Origin: PALSA-612 sp963776735
GTDB taxonomy: Bacteria > Actinomycetota > Thermoleophilia > Gaiellales > Gaiellaceae
DNA: 64,000 nucleotides
Assembly (NCBI GenBank): GCA_963776735.1
Contig: CAVZNV010000021.1
Location: 62,001 to 126,000, forward strand
Reading direction: 5' to 3'
Shown: one piece after another, positions 24,320-33,772 of the stretch
Layout: each line of letters begins with the position of its first letter
Numbering within the stretch: the stretch's first letter is position 1
Program-made: the position numbers and the translations under genes
The notes under the pieces: model-generated
The model's database searches: none
Told to the model about the DNA's origin: nothing
The model's input: the letters and a program-made list of their open reading frames with translations, nothing else

Positions 24320-25768
24320 TCAGATTCCGCGGATGGGGCCGTCGAAGCGGTAGGGGCTTCTGCTATATGGTGTTAGGTAGTCGTTCAAATGGCCTTGTGG
24401 GACGAAGCTTTCCATGTAGCCGCCGGTGTCTGTGAGTGCTTTGTGGGCGCCGGAGAGGGCGTCGAGGCAGTCGTCGTGGGGGGCGTGGGGGAAGCCGCAG
24501 ATTTCGTCGAGGAAGTCGAGCAGGTTGCGGCCGCGGACGATTTTGACCAGGCCGTGTCCGGCGGCGGCGGCGACCGGCTGGGCGCGGGCGTACTTGGGTC
24601 CGGTGACGCGGTCGCCCTTGACCGTGTAGCCGGGCAGGACGGTGCGGATGTAATGGTCGATGAGCGTGGCGCCGGAGGCGCCGGGTTCTTGCTCGATCCA
24701 GATCGAGACGTGGCGGCCGTCCTGGCTGGCGGTGTCGGCGATCAGTTGCTCGACCTCGCCGGGCGATACACGGACGCGGATGACGTCGGTGATGTAGAAA
24801 CAGCCACGGGCGTCCTTTCCCATTTGGACGCCGACGGTGTAGTCGGGGTCGGGGGCGGCGACGCTGGGTTGCGTGCCGGCCAAATCCCAGTAACGCACCA
24901 CGTGCGTCAACTCTGGGAGCTCGCTGTGGTCGATTACTGGGAACCACTGCTGTTCGAACAGCGCCCCTTCGTCGGTGGCGTCCCAGTCACCATCGATCAG
25001 GCGCCGCCGCATCGACCCGGGGAGTTCGGCGAGGTTGTGGAGGTAGGCGTCTCGGTCGAGGTGGGGGTTGTCGTCGAATCGGGAGCGGAGGAAGATGACT
25101 CCGGGTCGGCGGGTCGCGGGGTCGACGAAGCGGGTCTTGACCCAGCCTGTGTGCGGCCCGCCCGGGTTCGAGGTTGCTCGCATCCGCAGCGGCACGTCGG
25201 CGAGTGTCGTTCCGTCGGCTGCCGCCGCCGCCCGAGTTGGGCTGACGGGTTGGCGTAGCACGCGGAGCATCCACAGGTACTGGGTGGCGTCGAAGCTGCC
25301 AAGTTCGTCGAAGCCGACGAACGAGTAGCTTGTGCCGCTGTAGCGTTTCAGGTCGTTCACCCCGTCCAAATAGCCGAACCCGACGGAGGCGCCGCCGGTG
25401 CCGGCCTTCCGACCAGGCCCGGGGAATAGCCAGGCGGTGTCCGTGCTCGACCAGGACGCCTTCGTGCCGATCAGCCAGTCGGCGAGCACGCTCATTAGGC
25501 CGCCTGGTAGCTGGAGTTCAGACAGGCTGGGGCGAAGCAAGAGTGCGTGGTAGCCGGGTACGTCGGCGTACATCAGCGCCGCCATCGCCAGGCCGATCGA
25601 CTTGCCGCCGCCGACGGCACCGCCCCACAGCACCTCCCGGTCGGGTAGGCGCAGGAACGCTTCCTGCTTGGCCGTCGGCTGATAGGGGCAGAAGCGCAGG
25701 CGGAGTGGCCCAACCAGGTCGAGTAGCCGCTCCGCCACCTGCTGCTGCGCCCCGCGATGAATCGTCAT
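24320..25768 (-). CDS. Phage terminase large subunit
   Basis: A 482-residue DNA-packaging motor protein. It has a Walker A-like WGGAVGGGKSIGLAMAAL, Walker B with catalytic Glu FVGFDELGSF, the coupling motif RMRATSNPGGPHTGWVKTRF and an RNase H-like nuclease domain beginning VRYWDLAGTQPS with later Asp residues (PHDDCLDALSGA). It would cut and pump phage DNA into a capsid. Its ATG overlaps the TerS-like gene stop. No portal or capsid genes follow, so the prophage is reduced to its packaging module. Confidence 0.92.
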   Translation of the reverse strand: MTIHRGAQQQVAERLLDLVGPLRLRFCPYQPTAKQEAFLRLPDREVLWGGAVGGGKSIGLAMAALMYADVPGYHALLLRPSLSELQLPGGLMSVLADWLIGTKASWSSTDTAWLFPGPGRKAGTGGASVGFGYLDGVNDLKRYSGTSYSFVGFDELGSFDATQYLWMLRVLRQPVSPTRAAAAADGTTLADVPLRMRATSNPGGPHTGWVKTRFVDPATRRPGVIFLRSRFDDNPHLDRDAYLHNLAELPGSMRRRLIDGDWDATDEGALFEQQWFPVIDHSELPELTHVVRYWDLAGTQPSVAAPDPDYTVGVQMGKDARGCFYITDVIRVRVSPGEVEQLIADTASQDGRHVSIWIEQEPGASGATLIDHYIRTVLPGYTVKGDRVTGPKYARAQPVAAAAGHGLVKIVRGRNLLDFLDEICGFPHAPHDDCLDALSGAHKALTDTGGYMESFVPQGHLNDYLTPYSRSPYRFDGPIRGI

Positions 25769-26322
25769 CAGGCCTCACTCTCCGTATCTTCGCTCTCGAT
25801 TGCCTGCAGGCCGAGCGCCTCGAGCGCCCCCGATTCCCGCAAGGCCGCGATCACCTCGGCGGTATGCTCCGGCGTTCTGGCAGGCGACGTCGCCGCTGAC
25901 GGCTGCTCGGCGCCGATCGCTGCCGGCTCAGCGAGTTCGTCGAGTAGCTGTTTGCGGAGCTTGTGCAGCCGCTCGAGGTCGGCCGTGCTCATGCGCATGT
26001 CGCCGCGGCGCAGCTGGTCGGCGAAGGCGATCTTCAACGCGTCCGTCAACTTGATCAGGTTCGTTAGGTGCTCGACATGAGCGCTGCTCAGCGAACTGTT
26101 CGTCTCCGCAGCCACCTGCGCACGGATCTGACCGAGTCGCTGCTTCCACCCGTCTCGGCGGCCGTGAGCCTCGACCGTGCGCACACTGACCTCGAACTCG
26201 TCCGCGACTCGCTGGTAGCTCCGCTGTTCAGCCGGTAGGGAGGCGTAGAATGCAAACGCCTCCTCCCAATCGATCGCCGGCCGGCCGAGGTCAGAACCTG
26301 GTTTACGGTCAGATTTAGCCAC
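25768..26322 (-). CDS. Terminase small subunit-like DNA-binding protein
   Basis: A 184-residue protein with an N-terminal helix-turn-helix (AFAFYASLPAEQRSYQRVAD followed by EFEVSVRTVEAHGRRDGWKQ) and a helical C-terminal part (LHKLRKQLLDELAEPAAIG). It lies directly upstream of the terminase large subunit with stop/start overlap, the usual place of TerS, which recognises the packaging site. It overlaps the upstream methyltransferase gene by 8 nt. Confidence 0.75.
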   Translation of the reverse strand: MAKSDRKPGSDLGRPAIDWEEAFAFYASLPAEQRSYQRVADEFEVSVRTVEAHGRRDGWKQRLGQIRAQVAAETNSSLSSAHVEHLTNLIKLTDALKIAFADQLRRGDMRMSTADLERLHKLRKQLLDELAEPAAIGAEQPSAATSPARTPEHTAEVIAALRESGALEALGLQAIESEDTESEA

Positions 26323-27533
26323 GGATATAGCTTTCGTAGCGAGAGCGAATGACGTCGCAATACCTGGGATCGAGTTCCATCGCGAAGCAGCGACGACCGA
26401 GCTGTTGGCAGGCGATCAGTGTTGAGCCTGAGCCGGCGAACGGGTCAAGGACGATGTCGCCGCGTCGGCTTGAATTCTTGAGCATGGCCGTGATTAATTG
26501 CACAGGCTTCATTGTTGGGTGATCGGCGCTCCGTGTCGGGCGATTGACAAAGAACACATCCGATTGCTTGTTGTCTCCAAACCAGCGACTGCCGTCATGA
26601 CGGCCACGGCCGCGTCGACCCGAACCGGCTTTCCACCCGTACAGCACCAGCTCGAATTGCCGTTGGTAATCCGAACGACCGATCACAAACGAATTCTTGA
26701 TCCACCCGAGCATTTGATGGAGATCCCAGCCCGCTGCCTCAACGGCGAGCCTGAACGCGGCCGCCTGCCGTCCGGTCGGTGACGCGATATAGAAGGGCGC
26801 CGACGCAGCCAACACCCGGTCGGCAACCCCAAAAGCACCCGTCAGCAGCTCGAGCAGGCCAGCGGCGCTGTCGTTCGCGATCGTCAACGCCGCCTGCGTC
26901 TTGCCGACGTAGTCAACCCCATAGGGCGGGTCGGTCCAAAGCACCTTCGCCTGCTCACCCACCATCAGAGCGTTCATCTCGGCCTCGTCGGTGGCGTCGC
27001 CGCAGTGCAAGCGATGCGGCCCGAGCTTGTATGTCTCCCCAGGCTTTGAGTTCGGCTCGCCGACCGGCAACGGCGGAGCGTCGTCTGGATCGTTCAGTGT
27101 CGGAATCCCGGCTAGGATCCGATCGAGATCAGAACTCTCGAAACCGGTCAACGCCAGGTCAAGACCGCCTCGCTCGAGTTCCGCAAGCAACTCTGCCAGC
27201 ATCGGCTCATCCCAATCCCCAGACTGATTGTTGTCGCGGAGGGCCCAAGTCTTCGCCCGCTCCCAATCAAGATCGACAAACAGAACCGGAATCGATTTCC
27301 AGCCCAGCGCACGCGCCGCAATCAGACGTTGGTTGCCGCAAATCACCGTGCCGTCGAGCAAGGCGATCACCGGCCTCGCCCACAGCATCTCCGAATCCTC
27401 GCTCAACATCCGCATCAGAATCCTGAAGCGCCCGAGGCGTGATCATCCGCGGATTCCCAGGCCAAAGCCGAAGCCGCGCCAGCGGCGTATCGACAACACC
27501 ACCCACCGCCGCTCGCGGCCGGCGCGCCCTCAC
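26315..27533 (-). CDS. ParB-domain DNA methyltransferase, frameshifted at N-terminus
   Basis: A phage-type fusion of an N-terminal ParB/sulfiredoxin-like domain and a DNA amino-methyltransferase. The ParB start (VDTPLARLRLWPGNPRMITP) is in one frame. Near 27415 the frame changes to RMLSEDSEMLWARPVIALLD and VICGNQRLIAARALGWKSIP. The methylase has VLWTDPPYGVDYVG (motif IV) and DIVLDPFAGSGSTLIACQQL (motif I, AdoMet binding) in beta-class order. GTG 27533 overlaps the stop of the upstream gene (GTGA). It probably methylates phage DNA before packaging. Confidence 0.8.
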
Positions 27534-28015
27534 CCGCACCCTACGAGAACCGGACCAGCAAACAGCCCGCGACGGTCGGTTAAGGAACAAACTCGAGCGA
27601 AAACTGAATCACGCCGACCGCGGAACCGAGCCCACACGCCAGCACGGACTAGCAGCCGGCCGCGAACCGGCGCGGAACAGCCAGACTCTTCTCGGCCTGG
27701 CGAACGCGACCTGGCGCGGAAACCATTGACACGCCGACGCGAACGAACATGACCAAGTCGACGCCGCGACGCCAGACTCTGTGGCGCGAGAGCACGACGT
27801 GGCCTCAGCACCGCCAGAAGCCGAGTGCGCGCATAACGATCACCCCGCTGGGCTGCAATCGCCTCCGCCCGCAATCGGCCCGCGTTAAAGCCACGACCAT
27901 CACGACTCGCCTCGAAGACGTTCATCAAGTACGCCGACGCCACCGAACCCGTCAGCCGAACCGGCTCGACAGACGCGTCGACCTTGCCTTCATCGCTCGA
28001 TACTTCGCTGGTCAT
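27530..28015 (-). CDS. Hypothetical protein at head of phage module
   Basis: A 161-residue frame. The first about 85 residues (MTSEVSSDEGKVDASVEPVR, SAYLMNVFEASRDGRGFNAG) look protein-like; the remainder is Arg-rich and may be out of frame. It has the same orientation as the methylase/TerS/TerL genes, and its TGA overlaps the GTG of the methylase gene, which supports a real gene. No family recognised. Confidence 0.4.
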   Translation of the reverse strand: MTSEVSSDEGKVDASVEPVRLTGSVASAYLMNVFEASRDGRGFNAGRLRAEAIAAQRGDRYARTRLLAVLRPRRALAPQSLASRRRLGHVRSRRRVNGFRARSRSPGREESGCSAPVRGRLLVRAGVWARFRGRRDSVFARVCSLTDRRGLFAGPVLVGCG

Positions 28016-28246
28016 AGTTCAGATGCCTCCATCTTGGAAGCTCTGTGAGGCTAGCGAGCCGATCGGCTAGTAGTACCGACAGCGGCCACGCGGCCGGTGG
28101 CCGCGCCCTCTCGGGACGGGAGTGCTGCGGGTGACCAGCGGCCGACGAGGTTTCGCCATCCCACACGCAAGCATGGCTCGACGACGACCAGCTCCACCGC
28201 TTTCCCGTCTTCGAGCACATCGTCGCTAGCTGGGACACGGCGTTCA

Positions 28247-28430
28247 AGGACACGACCAGCAGCCGGCTGAGCGCAGCCAGGAAAGCGCGATAGGTTGCCC
28301 GAAACGACGGTCGCGGCTGCTGCCGACGAAGCACCGCCAGCTGATGGCGCAGAACGAGCAACTCGACGTCCTTGGCGAACTCGCTGCGCCGGTCGCGCAC
28401 GAGCAATCGCAGCAGCGTCGAGAACCCGAG
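28247..28430 (-). mobile_element. HTH-integrase-type transposase, N-terminal fragment 1
   Basis: The minus strand encodes SEFAKDVELLVLRHQLAVLR followed by RPSFRATYRAFLAALSRLL, the N-terminus of the actinobacterial rve-type transposase that also left remnants at 32755 and 38690. Only about 60 residues remain; the catalytic core is absent. It is fused directly to the delta-60 fragment upstream. Confidence 0.55.
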
Positions 28431-28780
28431 ACACGCGAATAAGGGCAAAGGCCTCGGCGTCCGCGCCGATCGGCGTTCGCACGATGCCCGAGTGCGCAGG
28501 CCCGAAGCCCGTGTCCCGGCTTCCGTCAGCGTTGTAGCGAACGACCGCGATGGCCATGTCTCCGCTTGCCGACTGGGTCGTGCCGGCGGCGACAAGCTTG
28601 CCGTCGGGCTGGACGACGAGTGCAAAGGCCTCGTCAACCTTGGGACCAAGCAACGTTCTGACCCTGCCGGTGTGCGCCGGCCCGAAGCTCCTGTCGGGAG
28701 CGCCACTCGCCGTATACCGCGCCAGCCCGAAACCCACCCTGGCGAAGTTGGCGTGCGACCCAGTCCCGGAGCCCGTGAGA
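28431..28780 (-). pseudogene. Delta-60 repeat protein fragment
   Basis: The minus strand reads two copies of the delta-60 (DUF5122) repeat: NFARVGFGLARYTASGAPDR with SFGPAHTGRVRTLLG and EAFALVVQPDGKLVAAGTT, then MAIAVVRYNADGSRDTGFGP. Both ends are abrupt: it joins an IS256-type fragment on the 5' side and a transposase fragment on the 3' side. It is the stray middle of a secreted propeller-like protein gene. Confidence 0.6.
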
Positions 28781-28952
28781 CAGCCGACTTCGAGACCGAT
28801 CGCGCGCTCCGCTCGACCTCCCTGCCGACCGGCTCCTGGACACGCCCGTAGCGGCGAGTGGAGACACCCGCCAGCATCCGCTCCAACACCAGCCGCGTCA
28901 GCGGATCACGATCAGCGAAATGCCGATAGGTCGCAAGCGGCAGCTCGGCCAC
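28773..28952 (-). mobile_element. IS256-type transposase N-terminal fragment
   Basis: About 60 residues: RDPLTRLVLERMLAGVSTRR and EPVGREVERSARSVSKSAVS, the conserved N-terminal region of IS256/mutator transposases. The sequence leaves the family at about 28773, where a delta-60 fragment begins. It is inactive. Confidence 0.6.
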
Positions 28953-29039
28953 ATGGCGGCTCCTTCTTCGAGCTTTGACGGGTCGCCTCGAACGCTCCCG
29001 AGGGGAGTGGACGAGGCCGAAGGACCGCCTACCTCAAAG

Positions 29040-29527
29040 TTCTACGAGCGCCGGGACAACCTCAGAAAAACTGATGCGACCGCTTAGATAGGCGCAGCCG
29101 AAGGCACATATCTTCCCAGATCGACCGGATATCGAAGGAGTCTTCCGGCTCGTCGATGATGATTGGTTGGTCGCCCTCGCAGAGCGCCATGATGAGAAGG
29201 GCGTGCACTTTTGCCCCGTCGACAGTTCGTCGAGTCGGGCGTACGTCCCATCTTCGAGTCGGAAGGAGATCTCAGGGCGATCGGTCGGTGTGACCGCGTA
29301 CTGGAGATTCAACAAAGACCCGTAGCCCTCTTCTGATCCCTCTGCAAGAAGTGTCTTGGCAAGTGTGGCTATGCGCGCGACCGACACGCTGCTCTGGGCT
29401 GCAACCGTTTCTAGTTCGTTCGCGTTCCTCGACAAGTCGTAGCGGAGTAGTGCCGTGACAAACTCGTCTGGCGAGCAAGCCTGAGCAACCTGATCTATCT
29501 CTGTGCCGCTTAGCGCGCCTCGGCGGA
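29040..29527 (-). pseudogene. SMC/RecN-like ATPase C-terminal remnant
   Basis: The minus strand encodes a C-terminal ATPase segment: SGTEIDQVAQACSPDEFVTA, then LNLQYAVTPTDRPEISFRLE and LDELSTGQK (signature). After a one-base shift near 29205 come HALLIMALCEGDQPIIIDEP (Walker B) and SFDIRSIWEDMCLRLR. A stop interrupts the frame upstream of 29527. It is the same type of ATPase as the intact TrlF-like protein at 20165, but not a copy of it. Confidence 0.65.
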
Positions 29528-29608
29528 CCGCCTCAACGGGCTACTAACCGAATAAAGACACCCCTCAGGGCAAGGCGAAGGACGTGACGGCCGATGCTGT
29601 GGACGAAC

Positions 29609-29634
29609 GGAGAGGCGGCCTGGGCCGCCTCTCC
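29609..29634. terminator. Perfect 12-bp inverted repeat hairpin
   Basis: GGAGAGGCGGCC (29609-29620) and GGCCGCCTCTCC (29623-29634) form a perfect stem around TG. There is no T-run, so it could be a terminator on either strand or a relic of a mobile element. No gene was found in 29528-29967 around it. Confidence 0.5.
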
Positions 29635-29967
29635 TGCCGTTAGCTGCCCGGCGGGCAGCACCCGAACTGTAGGCCGCCGGGGGGAGCTCGCACAACCATC
29701 TGGAGGGGCCGGGGCGGCCCGGCCGCTTCGGTTAGGCCTGCGGTGCTGTTCGCCGGGAGGCGGCAAGTGGGCCGGATCGAGGTTCGGCTTTATCTACTGA
29801 CTCGATTTCGTCGGCGATGCAGAGCCTATACCCATTCCAACCCGGGTCGCCCGCTGTCGCGAACGTGTGGAACCGCGACGTGTTCTAGCTTAAGTGACGG
29901 TTGCTGGCCGCCCGGCCCGCGGGTGGCGGGTGGCGACGGATCAGACCGACGAGGGTCGCAGGTAGAG

Positions 29968-30873
29968 TCAGTCGCTCTGACCTTCGGCGTTCGCCTCCAG
30001 CCCGTTGATAATCGCGTTCGCGTAATCAGCGACTCCCATTTGCCTTCCAGCGCAGGCCCCTGAGTCCTGGCATTTCAGAACATCGTCCAGTAGCCAGATC
30101 CAACCCCCGCGAATCTCCGAGCTCTGCCACTCCTTGAACGTCGCTTCAATCGAGTCGGGACACTGGCCGTCGCTGCAGTCCGGTGGGTCGTTCGCACACC
30201 AAAGACCGGGGCGGACGAAACCGGCCGCGTCGAAATCAGGACCCATCGCCTTGGCCACCGCATCGATCCAGGGGCCGGGACTGTTGCCGCTCCCTCCGGA
30301 ATAGCACTGAAGATTGAAGCCCACGACGAGATCCGGGGCGTCCGTATTGAGCTTCTTGAGGCAATTCACCCAGTAGTCAGGCATCATGTACGGGCAGAAG
30401 GTGACCGCGTAGCCAATCTCGTGGAGCATGCTGGCGAAGGCCACCGTGGTGTCCTGATCGAACAGGTCTTCATCGTCGAAATCAATACCGTCGATGACAG
30501 GGATCTCCGATCTCAGCGCAGCGAAGTTCTGGTAGAGAATGCTGTCCGGGCCGATCCCCTGTTCCTGGATGAGCTGCTGTATGTGGTGGAAGTCGTCGAC
30601 GCCGCCGGCCCCGACAGAAAAGAGCAGGCGCTGTACTGATGTTGGCGACTCTTTCAGCGCGGCCAGCCACGAGGGCCAGCTTGCGTCTCCAACATAAGCT
30701 CCGTCGCTGACGATCGCCGGATCGTTGAAGATCAGGTCGCCAGCCGAATTGACGTGGACTGACCAAGCCACGATCGTCGTCATCCCTGACGTTCGCAGAT
30801 CGTTCAGCAACGAAGATCCTTGCTCATACAGCGGGCCACCCCCATAAATCCCCGCGTCGATCGCCGTTGTCAT
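29968..30873 (-). CDS. GH18-like glycoside hydrolase / chitinase-fold protein
   Basis: A 301-residue TIM-barrel protein. It starts MTTAIDAGIYGGGPLYEQGS, has SVGAGGVDDF (GH18 strand 3) and the catalytic motif DGIDFDDED, matching DGxDxDxE with the Glu as acid, then AVTFCPYMMPDYW, VGFNLQCYSGG and GGWIWLLDD. No signal peptide is visible, so it either stays in the cytoplasm or uses another route. It may hydrolyse N-acetylglucosamine polymers or be an endo-N-acetylglucosaminidase-like protein. It lies alone among decayed sequence. Confidence 0.75.
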   Translation of the reverse strand: MTTAIDAGIYGGGPLYEQGSSLLNDLRTSGMTTIVAWSVHVNSAGDLIFNDPAIVSDGAYVGDASWPSWLAALKESPTSVQRLLFSVGAGGVDDFHHIQQLIQEQGIGPDSILYQNFAALRSEIPVIDGIDFDDEDLFDQDTTVAFASMLHEIGYAVTFCPYMMPDYWVNCLKKLNTDAPDLVVGFNLQCYSGGSGNSPGPWIDAVAKAMGPDFDAAGFVRPGLWCANDPPDCSDGQCPDSIEATFKEWQSSEIRGGWIWLLDDVLKCQDSGACAGRQMGVADYANAIINGLEANAEGQSD

Positions 30874-32223
30874 CTAGGCCTCCGTTCTTTCGGGTAGCTC
30901 AGCGCCGTCTCGTCGCCGGACGAGCCAACTTCTCGAGAAGCGCCGACGGCGATTGGACAACAGCAGCATTCCAGATGCATGACGATTGTCAAGCGTGTCA
31001 TCCGCGCCCTGACGTTTACGCGGCCGCCGCGATCGCGCAACTGCTGCCGCTCCTCGCTCGACAGCACGCCTTGGCGCTCGCCACACGGTCGGCCTCGTCT
31101 TGCCGCAACCAGTTACGCAATGTCTGCTCCGAGCTGAGAGCACGTGGCGGTCACCGAAGCAGTTGGCGGCCTCCGCACGGCCTCGAGTCGGAACTCCGGC
31201 GGTCTCGTCCTCGGCATCACACGCTCCTCTCGCGCGCCTCTTGGCCCGAAAGCATCACGGTGTCAACCGAAGCGGGTCAACTCCACATCTAGGGAGCGAG
31301 TCACTGGACTCTGGGGATCGGCCAGCTGGCTGGTGAGTGACAGCTGCTGCCTTTCGATGGATTCCTTAGTGGGGCTCCTTCGACTTGAGCCATCGGAGGA
31401 CACCCGGCGGATTCGCCACGCGGGGCGAGGAAGCGGTCCCGCCGGGGCACGCAGAGCAAGAGATCGAGGTGCTTCTTGTCATGACGGGCATGCGCAGGCC
31501 GGAGTTGCCGTCCAGCGCTTGGCATTGCGCTGATCTAACCGGCCAGCTTTCCGCTAAGACCCGAGTTGGGGCCCCGGCGGCAAGCCGAGCGCAGTGTCGA
31601 CACCTCCGTGGTCTCGCAGGTCGACGAGTAGAGCTGCGGGATCCAAGATTGCACCGATTAGGAATTCAGATTCCGGCCGAGGCTCTGCAACTCCCTTGGC
31701 CCTGTAAACGACCACTCCAGCAACCCCGGTCTCAAGTGCGACTTGACAAAGCCCGCGGAGGTAGAGCGATTGAACTCACCTTCGGCGGTTGGGAGTCCCT
31801 GACCAGTCTTTCGGGAGTTTGAGGTCATCAGGTCTTGACGACCTAGACGACGGCCGGTTGCGCGACGTCCGTCCCCGGCCTCGGTGTGAACGGCGGGAAG
31901 TTGCTCCGAGGTCGGAAGCGGTAGGCGGGGTGGTGTTGGCGAATGGATGGGTTTCGGTAGCGCAGGAGCGTGTCGTAGTTGGCGGGTCTGGTTACGAGAG
32001 TCGCTCGCGGAGCCAGGTCTCCATGTCTCTGCGGTAGTCGCCTTGTCCCTGGCAACCTCTGACGATCTTCCAAGCGATATCGAGCGTGAAGATTTCTTCG
32101 TAATAGACTCTGACTTGTGGCAATTCAATATGAGCGTATGCCGACTTGCGTCATGCAGTGTCTCTTCAGCGAACCTGAGTGTTGCACGGTACGATCTGCA
32201 CCCATCGATTGAGGAGACGAGAC
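30874..32223. other. Long stretch without a convincing gene
   Basis: About 1.35 kb of mixed composition with only short overlapping frames. A weak resemblance to a tyrosine recombinase strand (LLVMTGMRRPEL at about 31470) is too short to call. The stretch probably represents decayed island DNA. Confidence 0.5.
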
Positions 32224-32421
32224 ATGGCAAAGAAGACGATTCACATCAGCGACCTTTCAGGCGCAGACGTTCCCGACGGAACGGGAGCGACGATCACGAT
32301 CAAGTTCGCCGACGCGAGGAAGGGCCAATACGTCCTCGACACCACCGATGCGGAGGCGGAAGAGCTTGGCAGAAAAGGCCGCAAGCAAGCCCGGCGTGGT
32401 CGGAAGCCAAAGGTCGTCTAG
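32224..32421 (+). CDS. Small basic conserved protein
   Basis: A 65-residue protein beginning MAKKTIHISDLSGADVPDGT and ending in a basic AEELGRKGRKQARRGRKPK tail. The N-terminal half is beta-rich (ATITIKFADARKGQYVLD). The pattern recalls small Lsr2-like or AT-hook-like nucleoid proteins of actinobacteria, but the match is only by eye. GAGGAG about 8 nt upstream of the ATG is a good RBS. It is one of few intact genes in this decayed segment. Confidence 0.65.
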   Translation: MAKKTIHISDLSGADVPDGTGATITIKFADARKGQYVLDTTDAEAEELGRKGRKQARRGRKPKVV

Positions 32422-32674
32422 GCGCGAGCCACAAGATGCGGCCCGTGGCTACGAAGCTAGTGCGGGCCGCAATCGGCTACTTTCCGGGGATGGTCGTTGC
32501 TGGCTCGGCCGGCCTGCGTAGTGGGCAGTGCGCTGCCGGCTTGCGCGGACGCCATCCGGCGCTCGCTCTGCATGCTGGCTGGTTGTTAGCCTCGTAGACG
32601 TTCGTGTGGAGCACTACCCAGGTGGAGGCGATCGCCTTCTCGCCCGGTTCTTAGCCGGTGGGGTGCGTTAACTC

Positions 32675-32706
32675 GGTTCGGCGTCGGTTCGGCGTCGGTT
32701 CGGCGG
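32675..32706. repeat. Short tandem repeat, 11-bp unit
   Basis: The unit GGTTCGGCGTC is repeated twice in perfect register and a third time imperfectly (GGTTCGGCGGT). It lies just upstream of a transposase remnant and may be part of the mobile-element end. Confidence 0.5.
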
Positions 32707-32754
32707 TATCTGATCCATAGAGTCGGGCGCCTGTCCCGTCGTTGGGGTGGTGCC

Positions 32755-32970
32755 GTGTGTTCTGGTTGTGTTGCTATCTGGTGCTTCGTCGCGTCTTGTA
32801 ACTCGCGGTGTTGCGGTTTCGATCGGACGGGTTCAAGGAGCTCGAAATCGTTGGTGCTCCGGCATGAGCTCGCGGTGTTGCGGGCTCAGGTGAGTCGACC
32901 CGAGCTCAAACCGGCGGATCGAGTGTTCCGTGCCGCGGCCGGTAGTCATAATCCTCCTGCTCAGGCATCT
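32755..32970 (+). mobile_element. HTH-integrase-type transposase fragment 2
   Basis: The plus strand reads FRSDGFKELEIV, then after a one-base shift VLRHELAVLRAQVSRPELKP followed by ADRVFRAAAG. This is the same N-terminal motif as the fragments at 28247 and 38690. The remainder and the flank 32971-33527 show no gene. Confidence 0.55.
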
Positions 32971-33527
32971 CGCGCTGCATCGCGTTGTCAGTTGATCGAT
33001 GAGCTCACTCCTGAGCGCCGGCGCCGGCAATTGCGTCGCCGGACGCGACGATCTCACGGGCTCGCTCCAAGACGTGGTCGTTACCGGGAACGCTCGAGAT
33101 AGGATCCATTGGTTTTCCTGGCTCGGCCTAGTTCTCGTCTGGAGAGATACGGAGGATGCTCTTGGGTCAGCGAGCATCCGTTCATCACCTCCGACCGTGG
33201 CCTTGCAAAGTGGGTCCGTTGCAAGAAGAAGCCCGAGGCCGCTTGCGCCGTTGCCGACTCCTCGGCCGCTCGCTTATACAGACACACGGCTAGGGCGAGG
33301 CTCGAGCGGCGGAAGCTGACGGCGCCCTAGACACCGCGGACGTAGACGTAGAGCACGTAACGCCAAGAGGTTTTGCAGTTTCGCGCATTTGCAGTCACCT
33401 ATCGATCGCTCCGCAGATCGGACAGTCAGGACGGACACCCCGAGTCTCAAGCGTCCGTCTGGCGCGGTTGTAGTCGTAAATCGGGGCTTCCCGCTCCAAA
33501 CTATGCGGAAGCCCTAAGCGACGGTGC

Positions 33528-33746
33528 TCAGGCTGCTGCCAAGGCGACGGGTTGCGCTCGCAGGAGTGCTTGCGAGAGGCGAGCGAGGATGGTGAGGTTG
33601 GCGGGAAGCTGCACCTTCGCGAATCCGCGCACGCGGAGCGGTGTCAGCCCGTAGTTCGTTTTGAGGTCTGCAAACAGCCTTGCCACGGCTCCGCGGCGGC
33701 GGTAGCGACCGCGGAAGAGGTCTGCGTGACGCGGGATCATCGGCAT
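33528..33746 (-). mobile_element. DDE transposase C-terminal fragment
   Basis: About 72 residues: RRGAVARLFADLKTNYGLTP followed by LRVRGFAKVQLPANLTILAR, the C-terminal end of IS5/IS1182-type DDE transposases (the final Arg-x-x-x-Glu region is degenerate). The N-terminal and catalytic parts are missing. Confidence 0.6.
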
Positions 33747-33772
33747 GAGGCGTCCGCCAAGGCCGAGCTAGG

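Noticed and set aside
31385..31822. Possible tyrosine recombinase fragment (LLVMTGMRRPEL)
   Set aside because: Only about 12 residues resemble the recombinase strand. The catalytic Arg context does not continue and no Tyr/His motifs follow in any frame.
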